Notes: generated by a model not told the origin, from the letters alone. A stretch of 16,885 nt of DNA from Desulfobacterales bacterium CG23_combo_of_CG06-09_8_20_14_all_52_9 (GCA_002771315.1 PCSF01000289.1:1-16885), one strand, 5' to 3'; numbered from the stretch's first letter, positions 6,496-13,623 are shown. Program-made: numbers and translations.

Positions 6496-7346
6496 GCCCG
6501 ACGAGGGAGTACTTATACGAAAAGGGTTTTCTTTTTTCTGCTATTCTGAGCGGATCAATCGTTTTTTTAATTTTCGCATTCATGCTCATTATGGGGCTTC
6601 CTCTGTTTAAAGGAAATCAGGTCGTAGCCCTTATAAAAAACGATTGGCTTCCTGCTCGGGGGGTTTACGGGATTTATCCGATGGTTGTCGCAACCCTTGC
6701 CATCTCCTTTTTCAGCCTTGCCCTGGCCTTTCCCCTGAGCCTGGGATGTGCCTTTTTTTCAGGTTCCATCGCGCCTCCCCGGATAGCGCGAGTTTTTCGA
6801 AAAATGATTCAGATCATGACAGGGATTCCGACCGTGATCTATGGATTTGTCGGAATCTTTCTGCTCGTGCCGATCGTTCGGGAATTTACCACCAGCACTT
6901 CGGGGCTGTGTATTTTCAGTGCTTCCCTGATGCTTGGTATTATGATCTCGCCGACCCTGATTCTTTTTTTCACGGACAGCTTGGAAGCCGTCCCGAAATC
7001 GTTTCTTGATGCCGCCGATGCACTTGGGGCGACCCGGGTGCAAAAATTGCTGTACGTGATGGTTCCTCAGGCAAAAAAGGGGATTTTGGCGGGGCTCATC
7101 CTTGCCCTGGGTCGGGCACTCGGGGATACAATGGTGGCTTTGATGATTGCCGGGAATGCGGCCCGGGTTCCGGAATCCCTCTTTGACGCCGCCCGGACCC
7201 TTACTGCCCATATCGCGCTGGTCATTGCCGCGGATTATGAAAGCTTTGAGTTCAGGTCCATTTTCGCCTGTGGGTTGGTGTTGTATGCATTTATTGCCCT
7301 GATGGTCCTTGGCGTAAGATGGATAGGGATGACGAATAAACGATGA
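6492..7346 (+). CDS. pstC: Phosphate ABC transporter permease PstC
   Basis: This 284-residue inner-membrane protein has about six hydrophobic segments. The permease coupling (EAA-type) loop is visible as DAADALGATRVQKLLYVM, followed by VPQAKKGI at about residues 172-200; it contacts the ATPase PstB. MTGIPTVIYGFVGIF is typical of PstC. The start ATG overlaps the pstS stop by 4 bases (ATGA), implying translational coupling; PstC pairs with PstA to form the pore. A Ser/Thr-rich segment at about 135-140 precedes the cytoplasmic loop. No irregularity is seen. Confidence 0.92.
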   Translation: MSPTREYLYEKGFLFSAILSGSIVFLIFAFMLIMGLPLFKGNQVVALIKNDWLPARGVYGIYPMVVATLAISFFSLALAFPLSLGCAFFSGSIAPPRIARVFRKMIQIMTGIPTVIYGFVGIFLLVPIVREFTTSTSGLCIFSASLMLGIMISPTLILFFTDSLEAVPKSFLDAADALGATRVQKLLYVMVPQAKKGILAGLILALGRALGDTMVALMIAGNAARVPESLFDAARTLTAHIALVIAADYESFEFRSIFACGLVLYAFIALMVLGVRWIGMTNKR

Positions 7347-7350
7347 TTCT

Positions 7351-8229
7351 ATGAAAATGTTGGATCGTGTCGTTATCGCTTTTTCCTGGATCAGCGCGGT
7401 TATTATTGTAGGGGCCGTATGCGCCATTTTCGGTCACATCATCCTGAACGGAGCCGGGACAATAAAACTGTCCCTGATTTTCGGGGATGTGGCTCCCCTG
7501 GATGCTCTGCTCTTGAAGCGGCAGGTTCTCAACGGCCTTTTCCCTGCGGTCATTGGGACCCTCCTTCTGATCCTCATATCGGTTATGTGGGCGGTTCCCT
7601 TGGGGCTTGGCACCGGGATTTACCTTGCGGAATATGCAGGAGCGATCTCGAAGAAGATCTTTAACCTATTTTTCGACATCCTCGCCGGTATTCCATCCAT
7701 TGTGATCGGGTTGTTCGGATTTGCCCTGGCCATATTTCTTCATAAAAACGTCTCAAATAATATCGGACCCTGCCTTCTCATCTCCAGCATGGCCTTGGCC
7801 TTTCTGGTTCTGCCTTACATAATCCGAACCACGCAGGTGGCTCTAGAAGAACTACCCAGGGAGATGCGTCTTACCGCATTGGCGCTCGGCGCGACGAGAC
7901 TGCAGAATATCCGTCATGTGCTTTTACCCAGAGCGCTTTCCGGTATTACCACGGGGGTGATTCTTGCCATCGGCCGGTGCGCCGAAGACACGGCGGTGAT
8001 CTTGCTCACCGGTGTCGTAGCGATGGCAGGAATACCGCACTCCTTGATGGGATCTTATGAAGCCCTTCCTTTTTATATCTATTATATTTCTTCTCAATAT
8101 ACGAGCCCCGAGGAACTGCTCACCGGTTACGGGGCATCCCTTATTTTGCTGGTGCTTTGCATTGGGCTTTTTTCAGCCGCGTTCTTGATCCAAAAACGCC
8201 TGACCTATATCACCCTTTACCGCGCATGA
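7351..8229 (+). CDS. pstA: Phosphate ABC transporter permease PstA
   Basis: This is the second inner-membrane permease of the phosphate importer, 292 residues with six probable membrane spans. Characteristic segments are GTGIYLAEYAG near residue 90, the FFDILAGIPSIVIGLFGFA stretch near 108-126, and the coupling loop LTALALGATRLQNIRHVLLP followed by RALSGI near 175-200. The start lies 4 nt after the pstC stop with only a weak ribosome site, consistent with coupling to pstC translation. The stop TGA overlaps the pstB start by 4 bases (ATGA). Length and motifs are ordinary for the family. Confidence 0.92.
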   Translation: MKMLDRVVIAFSWISAVIIVGAVCAIFGHIILNGAGTIKLSLIFGDVAPLDALLLKRQVLNGLFPAVIGTLLLILISVMWAVPLGLGTGIYLAEYAGAISKKIFNLFFDILAGIPSIVIGLFGFALAIFLHKNVSNNIGPCLLISSMALAFLVLPYIIRTTQVALEELPREMRLTALALGATRLQNIRHVLLPRALSGITTGVILAIGRCAEDTAVILLTGVVAMAGIPHSLMGSYEALPFYIYYISSQYTSPEELLTGYGASLILLVLCIGLFSAAFLIQKRLTYITLYRA

Positions 8230-8936
8230 ACCCTGTATCCCACGAAAACACCAAGATCCGAGTCACAGATCTATCCTTTTTCTATAGAGAGCGTGAGGTG
8301 TTAAAAAAGGTTAATGTCGGATTTGCCGAATCCAAAATCACGGCCCTCATCGGACCCTCCGGAGCGGGTAAGTCCACGTTTCTGATTACCCTCAATCGTC
8401 TTTGGGAGTCGATACCCGAAGCGAGAATGACCGGTAAAGTGGAAATCAAGTTCAGCGGCATGTATCGGGATATCTATGAGAAATCCTTTCCCTTACCCAC
8501 GCTTCGTCGGCGGGTCGGCATGGTTTTTCAGACTCCGAACCCTTTGCCCATGAGCATTTACAGGAATGTCGCGTTTCCTCTCAAGCTTGCCGGAGAAAAA
8601 GACCGCAAAATTATCAGTCAGAAAGTCGAAGAGGCGCTTGACCGGGCGTATCTTTGGGATGAGGTCAAGGACCGTCTCAATGAAGATGCCATCAATCTGT
8701 CCGGAGGGCAACAACAGCGTCTTTGTATCGCACGGGCTTTGGTGATGGAGCCGGAAGTGCTCCTGTTGGATGAGCCCACATCTTCCCTGGATGATTCCGC
8801 CGGCAGAGTGATCGAAGATCTGATCTTAAGCCTCAAGGAAAAATTGACAATCCTGGTCGTTTCCCACTACCTGGAACAAGTGAAAAGGCTTGCGGATAAG
8901 AGCATCCGTTTTTCGGAAGGATCGGTGATCAATTGA
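8226..8936 (+). CDS. pstB: Phosphate ABC transporter ATP-binding protein PstB
   Basis: I start at ATG 8226, which overlaps the pstA stop (ATGA), giving 236 residues; an upstream ATG at 8157 lies inside pstA and adds unrelated residues. ABC motifs are complete: Walker A GPSGAGKST (43-51), Q-loop FQ (101-102) followed by the PstB-like TPNPLPMS, signature LSGGQQQR (158-165), Walker B LLLDEP (179-184), and H-loop His214. It powers phosphate import through PstCA. No phoU follows, whereas pstB-phoU is the common order. The stop codon overlaps the outer end of the repeat element downstream. Confidence 0.92.
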   Translation: MNPVSHENTKIRVTDLSFFYREREVLKKVNVGFAESKITALIGPSGAGKSTFLITLNRLWESIPEARMTGKVEIKFSGMYRDIYEKSFPLPTLRRRVGMVFQTPNPLPMSIYRNVAFPLKLAGEKDRKIISQKVEEALDRAYLWDEVKDRLNEDAINLSGGQQQRLCIARALVMEPEVLLLDEPTSSLDDSAGRVIEDLILSLKEKLTILVVSHYLEQVKRLADKSIRFSEGSVIN

Positions 8937-9157
8937 TAAAATCAACCCCTGATGGTTTCGTAAAAAGTCCATCTGCTGCGTTGCACTGCATCCCCTGCTC
9001 GGTTGAATGCCGCTTTGCGGCCCTGCTTCGCAGGATTCAACCGGGTAAATCATTGCGGCGTACCCATATGTACGGCTCATTTTCAGGATTTGCGCGCCTT
9101 GCATCTGAAGCTTTTTCCTTTGCCATCCTAATTTTGAGTTTTTACGATTTTATCAAC
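8933..9157. repeat. MITE-like element with imperfect terminal inverted repeats and a cloverleaf core
   Basis: The right end, read on the minus strand from 9156, is TTGATAAAATC then GTAAAAACTC. The left end has the same two blocks in order, TTGATAAAATC (8933-8943) and CGTAAAAAGTC (8959-8969), separated by an extra 15 bp. Inside, CGGTTGAAT (9000-9008) pairs perfectly with ATTCAACCG (9035-9043) and encloses two perfect 5-bp hairpins, GCCGC-TTT-GCGGC (9009-9021) and CCTGC-TTC-GCAGG (9022-9034), forming a three-way junction. The element is about 225 bp and encodes no transposase. Small frames open through it on both strands are not credible genes. From memory, GATGGTTTCGTAAAAAGTC-type ends recur in Desulfobacterota intergenic regions, but I cannot check copy number. 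Confidence 0.65.
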
Positions 9158-9183
9158 TCCTGAATCGTTTCTAAAAAAAAGTA

Positions 9184-9212
9184 TTGACAGGCCGTTTTAT
9201 AAGGAGATAGAA
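9184..9212 (+). promoter_or_regulatory. Candidate promoter of the nickel/cobalt operon
   Basis: A perfect -35 box TTGACA lies at 9184-9189. At 16 bp spacing the -10 candidate is GATAGA (9206-9211), which matches consensus at only three positions. Transcription from here would give a leader of about 240 nt containing the inverted repeat at 9224-9240 and both terminator-like structures. The weak -10 box suggests that an activator is needed or that the call is wrong. Confidence 0.4.
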
Positions 9213-9223
9213 GCACAATAATT

Positions 9224-9240
9224 TGCATTTGGAAAATGCA
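9224..9240. promoter_or_regulatory. Perfect 17-bp inverted repeat, candidate operator
   Basis: TGCATTT-GGA-AAATGCA is a perfect 7-bp inverted repeat with a 3-base centre, placed right after the expected transcription start of the nik operon. This is where a repressor such as a metal sensor would bind. It does not match a NikR or Fur consensus that I can recall. It could instead be the first hairpin of the leader RNA. Confidence 0.4.
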
Positions 9241-9281
9241 CGTCTTTTCGCTTTAAAGGTTATTATCTCTAAAATCAATTG

Positions 9282-9335
9282 AAGCCACGAAGGCCATAAG
9301 GTTGGATGCCCAACCGGGAAGTCGCGGCTTTTTTT
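9282..9335 (+). terminator. First terminator-like leader structure
   Basis: AAGCC pairs with GGCTT (9282-9286 with 9326-9330); after one mismatch, CGA pairs with TCG. Inside this is a perfect 6-bp hairpin GGTTGG-ATGC-CCAACC (9300-9315). Seven T residues (9329-9335) follow directly, as in an intrinsic terminator. The flanks share GCCACGAAGGC and GGAAG-x-CGCGGC with the second structure downstream, so this may be a regulatory RNA domain rather than a plain terminator of the upstream pst operon. Confidence 0.55.
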
Positions 9336-9397
9336 GTTGCATAATGGGGGCCGAAACCCCGGAATATTTTTAATTACTGAATCGTTTTTAATCGAGG

Positions 9398-9448
9398 CCA
9401 CGAAGGCGCTCCGTGTCAGGAAGGCGCGGCACTTCGTGGTTTTTTTTT
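9398..9448 (+). terminator. Second terminator-like leader structure directly before the nikK ribosome site
   Basis: CCACGAAG (9398-9405) pairs perfectly with CTTCGTGG (9432-9439) and is followed by nine T residues (9440-9448). Inside, GCGC/GCGC and TCC/GGA can form a second helix. The T-run ends one base-step before the ribosome site GGAAAGGAG of nikK, so a transcript reaching here would be terminated before the operon unless the hairpin is prevented from forming. That is the layout of a riboswitch or attenuator expression platform. An alternative is a copy of the CCACGAAG...CTTCGTGG intergenic repeats found in many environmental genomes. Confidence 0.6.
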
Positions 9449-9462
9449 GGAAAGGAGAGAAA

Positions 9463-10233
9463 ATGCGAAATTTTTGGAAAATGGGCGTGGTGTTACTGGC
9501 TGCTTGGGTTTTGGCATCTCCTGCCGCAGCACATTTTGGAATGATCATCCCATCGGACTCCATGATCATGCAGGAGGATAAACGGACAGTCAATCTAAAG
9601 CTTTCCTTTTCCCATCCCTTCGAAGGGGTGGGCATGGAACTGGTAAAGCCGAAACAGTGTTTCGTGGTGGTCAATGGAAAAAAGGAGGATCTTTCCGGAT
9701 CCCTCAAACCCACCCAAGTCATGAAACATGCGGCATGGGAAATCGATTTTCCCGTAAAGCGCCCCGGCATTTATGCCTTTTATATGGAGCCGGCGCCTTA
9801 CTGGGAGCCTGCGGAAGATTGTTTCATTATCCATCACACCAAGACAGTCATCGCCGCCTTCGGAGATGATGAGGGGTGGGATAAAGAACTGGGCCTCAAG
9901 ACCGAGATCGTCCCCCTTTCCAAGCCGTACGGTCTGTACGCCGGAAATATTTTCCAGGGGATCGTCAAACTGGACGGCAAGCCGGTGCCGTACGCCAAAG
10001 TGGAGGTGGAATTTTATAACGCCGATCAGAAAGCCAGGGCCCCGACGGAATATATGGTTGCCCAGACTATAAAAGCGGATTCCAACGGCGTCTTTACCTA
10101 CGCCGCCCCAAAAGCAGGATGGTGGGGATTTGCCGCATTGAACAGCGCCGATTTCAAACTCAAACATGAAGGCAAGGAAAAGGATGTGGAATTGGGTGCG
10201 GTGATTTGGATCAAGTTCGAGCCCTGGCAATAA
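9463..10233 (+). CDS. nikK: DUF4198-family periplasmic nickel/cobalt uptake component (NikK-like)
   Basis: The ATG at 9463 has GGAAAGGAG immediately upstream; longer frames run back into the terminator hairpin. The 256-residue protein has a clear signal peptide ending ASPAAA (to residue 23), so the mature protein would begin with His24 (HFGMIIPS). The rest matches DUF4198, a beta-sandwich family tied to nickel/cobalt ECF transporters: it contains SFSHPFEG, then GIYAFYMEPAPYWEP, a central YGLYAGNIFQGIVKLDGKPVPYA repeat-like strand region, and a GWWGFAAL stretch. It is likely a periplasmic metal-binding or delivery protein. It opens a six-gene operon. The N-terminal His and other His/Met residues are candidate ligands. 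Nickel rather than cobalt is inferred from the nikKMLQO order. Confidence 0.8.
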   Translation: MRNFWKMGVVLLAAWVLASPAAAHFGMIIPSDSMIMQEDKRTVNLKLSFSHPFEGVGMELVKPKQCFVVVNGKKEDLSGSLKPTQVMKHAAWEIDFPVKRPGIYAFYMEPAPYWEPAEDCFIIHHTKTVIAAFGDDEGWDKELGLKTEIVPLSKPYGLYAGNIFQGIVKLDGKPVPYAKVEVEFYNADQKARAPTEYMVAQTIKADSNGVFTYAAPKAGWWGFAALNSADFKLKHEGKEKDVELGAVIWIKFEPWQ

Positions 10234-10284
10234 ATCACCGGGGAGGAGCAATCGGTTTAAAAATCCTGGAACAGGAGGTCACTT

Positions 10285-11352
10285 GTGAAAAAGATAGTCC
10301 CAATGATGGGGTGTTTCTTTTTGATCGGAGTATTGGCGGTTTTCCCTTGCTTCGGACAGGAAAAAGCCGTGGAAACCCAAACAAAACAGGACAAATGGTA
10401 TGATCGTTTTGAGTTCAGCGGATTGATCGAAGTGGAAGCGGGGTATGGAACCGTTGATTTCGATGCTCCGAATGAGGAAACGGAGGAAAACAGTGATCTG
10501 GATTTGGCCACAGTCGAACTGAATGTGGATGTGAAAATCGTCGATCATGTGGATGGACATGTCCTGTTTAAGTACGAAGAAGAGGATCTCTTTGTAGACG
10601 AAGGCTATATTTTATTTTCCGGAAGTGAGAATAGGCCGTTTTATGTATTGGCCGGAAAACAATATATCCCTTTTGGCTACTTTGACACCCATTTTATTTC
10701 CGACCCGGCAACCCTGGTCTTGGGAGAAACCAACGAAGGGGCGCTGGTCGGAGGCTATCACTTCGGAAAGGAACGGGTCGATGCCTCGGTGGGTCTATTC
10801 AACGGCCGGGTGAATGAAATCGATTCAGACGATGCAATTGATAATCTTGTCGCATCCGTCAAAGTAAAACCCTTTGAAAATCTGGAATTGGGGGTTTCTT
10901 ATATTTCAAACCTGGCAAGTTCGGATGCATTCTCCGAACAGATGACCCGCGAAGAGGGCATTTCAAGCTACGTGAGCGGATGGGGCGCATTTGCATCTTT
11001 TTCTTTTTTAGACCGCTTCCGACTGATTGCGGAATACATCGGCGCGCTGGATAAATTCGAAGCCGGTGAAGTTTATAATTCTGAGGATTCGGTGGCACGA
11101 AAGCCTGCGGCATGGAATATTGAACTCGGAGTGGCAATCACCGATTCGCTGGAAGCTGCCCTCAAGTATGAAGGTTCTACCGACGGCGATGCAGGTGGGG
11201 GTGAGTTTATGCCGGAGGCTCAATATGGAGCCGTGATCAACTGGGCCTTTTTGGAAAAAACCACCTTGGCCCTGGAATATCTGCACGGAGAGTATGCTGA
11301 TAATTTTCAGACGACCGAAACGGTAACTGTGCAACTGGCCGTGGAATTTTAG
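10285..11352 (+). CDS. LbtU-type outer-membrane porin
   Basis: It starts at GTG 10285 with a full AGGAGG seven bases upstream. The 355-residue protein has a signal peptide (MKKIVPMM and a hydrophobic run ending near CFG, residue 24). The rest is alternating beta-strand sequence rich in aromatic/Gly girdle residues, ending in a C-terminal strand with terminal Phe (VTVQLAVEF), the usual insertion signal of outer-membrane barrels. Segments such as FYVLAGKQYIPFGYFDTHFISDP and the acidic DFDAPNEETEENSDLD resemble LbtU-family siderophore porins. Placed between nikK and nikM, it probably serves metal or metal-chelate entry across the outer membrane. No TonB box or plug domain is seen. The family is recognised; the cargo is inferred. 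Confidence 0.75.
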   Translation: MKKIVPMMGCFFLIGVLAVFPCFGQEKAVETQTKQDKWYDRFEFSGLIEVEAGYGTVDFDAPNEETEENSDLDLATVELNVDVKIVDHVDGHVLFKYEEEDLFVDEGYILFSGSENRPFYVLAGKQYIPFGYFDTHFISDPATLVLGETNEGALVGGYHFGKERVDASVGLFNGRVNEIDSDDAIDNLVASVKVKPFENLELGVSYISNLASSDAFSEQMTREEGISSYVSGWGAFASFSFLDRFRLIAEYIGALDKFEAGEVYNSEDSVARKPAAWNIELGVAITDSLEAALKYEGSTDGDAGGGEFMPEAQYGAVINWAFLEKTTLALEYLHGEYADNFQTTETVTVQLAVEF

Positions 11353-11594
11353 TTTTTTTATCGATCCATTTCAAATCCTCTGCCCCAATCCTTGATGTTC
11401 ATCTTGAGGGCGAAGGAAAGGGCAGGGGACTTAAAGATGCCTGGAATGATTACAAGGAACTCTTGATTTCAGGTCGCGTTGTCCATAACTATTGAAAATT
11501 CGGGAGGGTTTTCAACACGGCAATTCATAAAACGTTTGATTCGGCATTCGAAATGAGCAACATATATTATAATCGGAAAAGGTGACCAAACGTT
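11353..11594. other. Gap between the porin gene and nikM with a possible internal promoter
   Basis: No gene is seen in 242 bp. CCTCTGCCC (11377-11385) can pair with GGGCAGGGG (11420-11428) around a 34-nt loop with one G-U pair; no T-run follows, so it is not an obvious terminator. A perfect TATAAT at 11568-11573 lies close to the nikM start but has no good -35 box at 17 bp. It may be a weak internal promoter giving a very short leader. Confidence 0.35.
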
Positions 11595-12209
11595 ATGCAT
11601 ATCTCTGAAGGAATCCTATCCGGAGCGGTTTTGGCCTCCGGAGCCGCGCTGGCGGTTGTGGGAACGGGTATCGGGCTCAAACGACTCGACGCAGACCGGA
11701 TTGCGCGATCCGGGATCTTGTCCGCCTGTTTTTTTGTGGCTTCCCTGATCCACGTGCCCATCGGTCCTTCAAGCGTCCATCTGATATTTAACGGCGTATT
11801 GGGTTTGCTTCTGGGATGGGCGGCATTTCCGGCCATACTCGTGGCCCTGATTCTGCAGGCCGTATTTTTTCAATTCGGCGGGATCACTACTCTAGGGGTG
11901 AATACCGTTGTCATGGCTTTACCGGCGGTGATTTGTTATTTTCTGTTCAAAAACTTCATGGACAAAAGCCCGGCTTGGGCTCTTCCGGCTGCTTTTGCAG
12001 TGGGGGCGTTATCCGTTCTTCTAAGCGGCATCATCGTCGGTCTTGCCCTGATGATGACCGAGGAAAAATTCTTTGAAGTGACGGCCCTTGTGATCGGGGC
12101 CCATATTCCGGTAATGATCATCGAAGGGATCGTCACCTGTTTTCTGGTAGCGTTTTTAAAAAAGGTGCAACCCGACATGTTGCCGGGACGGCGTAAGACT
12201 TCCGGATGA
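11595..12209 (+). CDS. nikM: ECF-type nickel/cobalt transporter substrate-binding membrane protein NikM/CbiM
   Basis: The protein begins MHISEG, the diagnostic N-terminus of CbiM/NikM. In solved NikM structures the terminal amine and His2 help bind the metal inside the membrane, with further histidines; here His53 (LIHVPIGP) and His62 (SSVHLIF) are candidates. At 204 residues with about six to seven membrane spans it has the usual length for a CbiM without a fused extra domain. It forms the S component that selects Ni2+ or Co2+ and works with the NikQ/NikO module downstream. The ribosome site is weak (AAAGGTGA about 11 nt upstream), but the MHI start is required by the family. Confidence 0.9.
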   Translation: MHISEGILSGAVLASGAALAVVGTGIGLKRLDADRIARSGILSACFFVASLIHVPIGPSSVHLIFNGVLGLLLGWAAFPAILVALILQAVFFQFGGITTLGVNTVVMALPAVICYFLFKNFMDKSPAWALPAAFAVGALSVLLSGIIVGLALMMTEEKFFEVTALVIGAHIPVMIIEGIVTCFLVAFLKKVQPDMLPGRRKTSG

Positions 12210-12250
12210 GCGATTCTACCGTCATGCAAGATAAAGGAGATTAAGCGGCC

Positions 12251-12862
12251 GTGAAAATACTTCATTTGAGGCACTGGATTATTACCCTGTTCTTGATTCT
12301 TTATACGAGTTCTGCAGCCTTTGCCCATCGCGTTGACATTTTTGCATGGGTGGAAGGGGATCGTGTGCATACCGAAAGCAAATTCAGCGGAGGTAAATCG
12401 GTTGTCGGCGGACAGATTATCGTTTATGATGACCGATCTAAAGAAAAGCTTTTGGAAGGAACAACCGATGACCAGGGAGGGTTTACCTTTACACCGTCCC
12501 GGAAGGCGCGATTGCGTATCGAATTGCTCGCGGGGATGGGACATAAAAATGAATGGGTGGTCAAGGAGGAAGAGTTCGGGTTGACACCTAAAGGCGATTC
12601 AGGCGATTCGGCTCCCGCGGCTTTGATTCCAGTGGAATCGGCTCCGATTCAAAAAACTCCGTCGGGTGTGGAGATCGAAGGGGCGGTGGAAAGGATTTTA
12701 GACAAAAAATTGGAGCCGGTGATGAAACTGCTGGTGCAGTCCCAGCAAAGAGAAACATCCGTCCATGACGTGATGGCGGGAATCGGTTACATCTTCGGCC
12801 TTGTCGGCGTCGGCGCCTATTTTTATTCCAGAAAAAGAAACGATAAATCCGCCGATCGGTGA
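12251..12862 (+). CDS. nikL: Nickel transporter accessory protein NikL-like (single-span, periplasmic domain)
   Basis: It starts at GTG 12251 with AAAGGAGA ten bases upstream. The 203-residue protein has a signal sequence ending SAAFA (residue 25), so the mature form would begin His26-Arg-Val. This is followed by a small beta-rich periplasmic domain (VDIFAWVEGDRVHTESKF, then GGQIIVYD and GGFTFTP), an acidic helical linker (EGAVERILDKKLEPVMKLLVQ), and a C-terminal membrane helix (about 175-194) with a positively charged end (SRKRNDK). This matches NikL, which replaces or accompanies CbiN in nickel ECF systems. It probably helps load metal into NikM. The stop overlaps the nikQ start (TGATG). 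Confidence 0.8.
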   Translation: MKILHLRHWIITLFLILYTSSAAFAHRVDIFAWVEGDRVHTESKFSGGKSVVGGQIIVYDDRSKEKLLEGTTDDQGGFTFTPSRKARLRIELLAGMGHKNEWVVKEEEFGLTPKGDSGDSAPAALIPVESAPIQKTPSGVEIEGAVERILDKKLEPVMKLLVQSQQRETSVHDVMAGIGYIFGLVGVGAYFYSRKRNDKSADR

Positions 12863-13623
12863 TGCGGGAAGAATTTGCCATCGGCGATTCCAGCCTTCAC
12901 AGACTGGATCCGCGTTTGAAGATTGTCGCTGCAAGCGCCTTAAGCATCGTAGTCGCTGTTTCTACCCGGTTCAGCGCACTGGGAGTCGCAGTGGGATTGG
13001 CGTTGATCCTCTTGGCCTTTGCCCGTTTACCATGCGGCGCCATAGCGCGGCACCTTGTCATGGTGAATGGATTCGTGATCCTTTTTTGGATCATCTTGCC
13101 CGTTTCCGTGCCCGGAACACCTTGGATGCATATCGGGCCCATCCCTTTAATGCGCGAAGGGCTGGAGCTTGCGGCCCGGCTGACCATAAAATCCAATGCC
13201 ATCGTGTTGGCGTTTATCGCCCTGGTTTCCACTTCATCGGTGGTAAGCCTGGGGGGTGGCATGAACCGACTCCGTTTGCCCGATAAACTCGTGCATCTGC
13301 TTCTTTTGACGTACCGATATCTATTTGTTATTCAGGAAGAATACGAAAGGCTGAAAAGAGCTGCTGTGGTTCGTGGGTTTGTGCCAAAGACGAATCTGCA
13401 TACGTATCGGACGTATGCCTTCCTCGTGGCGATCCTGTTCATCCGCGCCGCGGCAAGGGCCAACCGGGTCCAGCAGGCCATGCTCTGCCGCGGATTTCAG
13501 GGAAGATTCTATTCGCTGCAGGAATATGCATTTACACCAAAGGATTGGATGTGGGCAGCGGGGCTCGGTCTGGCAGTGGCAATCATCGGAATCATCGAAT
13601 GGATGCCGGGACCATGGTCATAG
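12862..13623 (+). CDS. nikQ: ECF transporter transmembrane coupling protein NikQ/CbiQ (EcfT family)
   Basis: I choose ATG 12862, overlapping the nikL stop by one base (TGATG); a GTG one codon earlier is possible. The 253-residue membrane protein begins with the typical SLHRLDPRLKI. It carries the two Arg-Gly coupling motifs of EcfT proteins, VVRGF (169-173) and LCRGF (208-212), which sit in long cytoplasmic helices and transmit ATP hydrolysis to the S component. Several hydrophobic spans (about 22-55, 65-85, 112-130 and 230-246) fit the family. It couples NikM to NikO. Its last 10 bases overlap the nikO start. Confidence 0.9.
   Translation: MREEFAIGDSSLHRLDPRLKIVAASALSIVVAVSTRFSALGVAVGLALILLAFARLPCGAIARHLVMVNGFVILFWIILPVSVPGTPWMHIGPIPLMREGLELAARLTIKSNAIVLAFIALVSTSSVVSLGGGMNRLRLPDKLVHLLLLTYRYLFVIQEEYERLKRAAVVRGFVPKTNLHTYRTYAFLVAILFIRAAARANRVQQAMLCRGFQGRFYSLQEYAFTPKDWMWAAGLGLAVAIIGIIEWMPGPWS

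Noticed and set aside
6759..7427. 222-codon minus-strand frame opposite pstC
   Set aside because: Antisense to pstC; composition (His, Gln and Asn rich) is typical of the reverse of a membrane protein gene.
8826..9163. Small frames on both strands through the repeat element
   Set aside because: They are open because of the element's composition and structure, have no ribosome site, and resemble translated repeat sequence.
9282..9448. Known cobalamin or NiCo riboswitch
   Set aside because: I could not find the B12-box or the NiCo core sequences, so no known class is assigned.
9595..10251. 218-codon minus-strand frame opposite nikK
   Set aside because: Antisense to a gene with a signal peptide, strong ribosome site and DUF4198 motifs.
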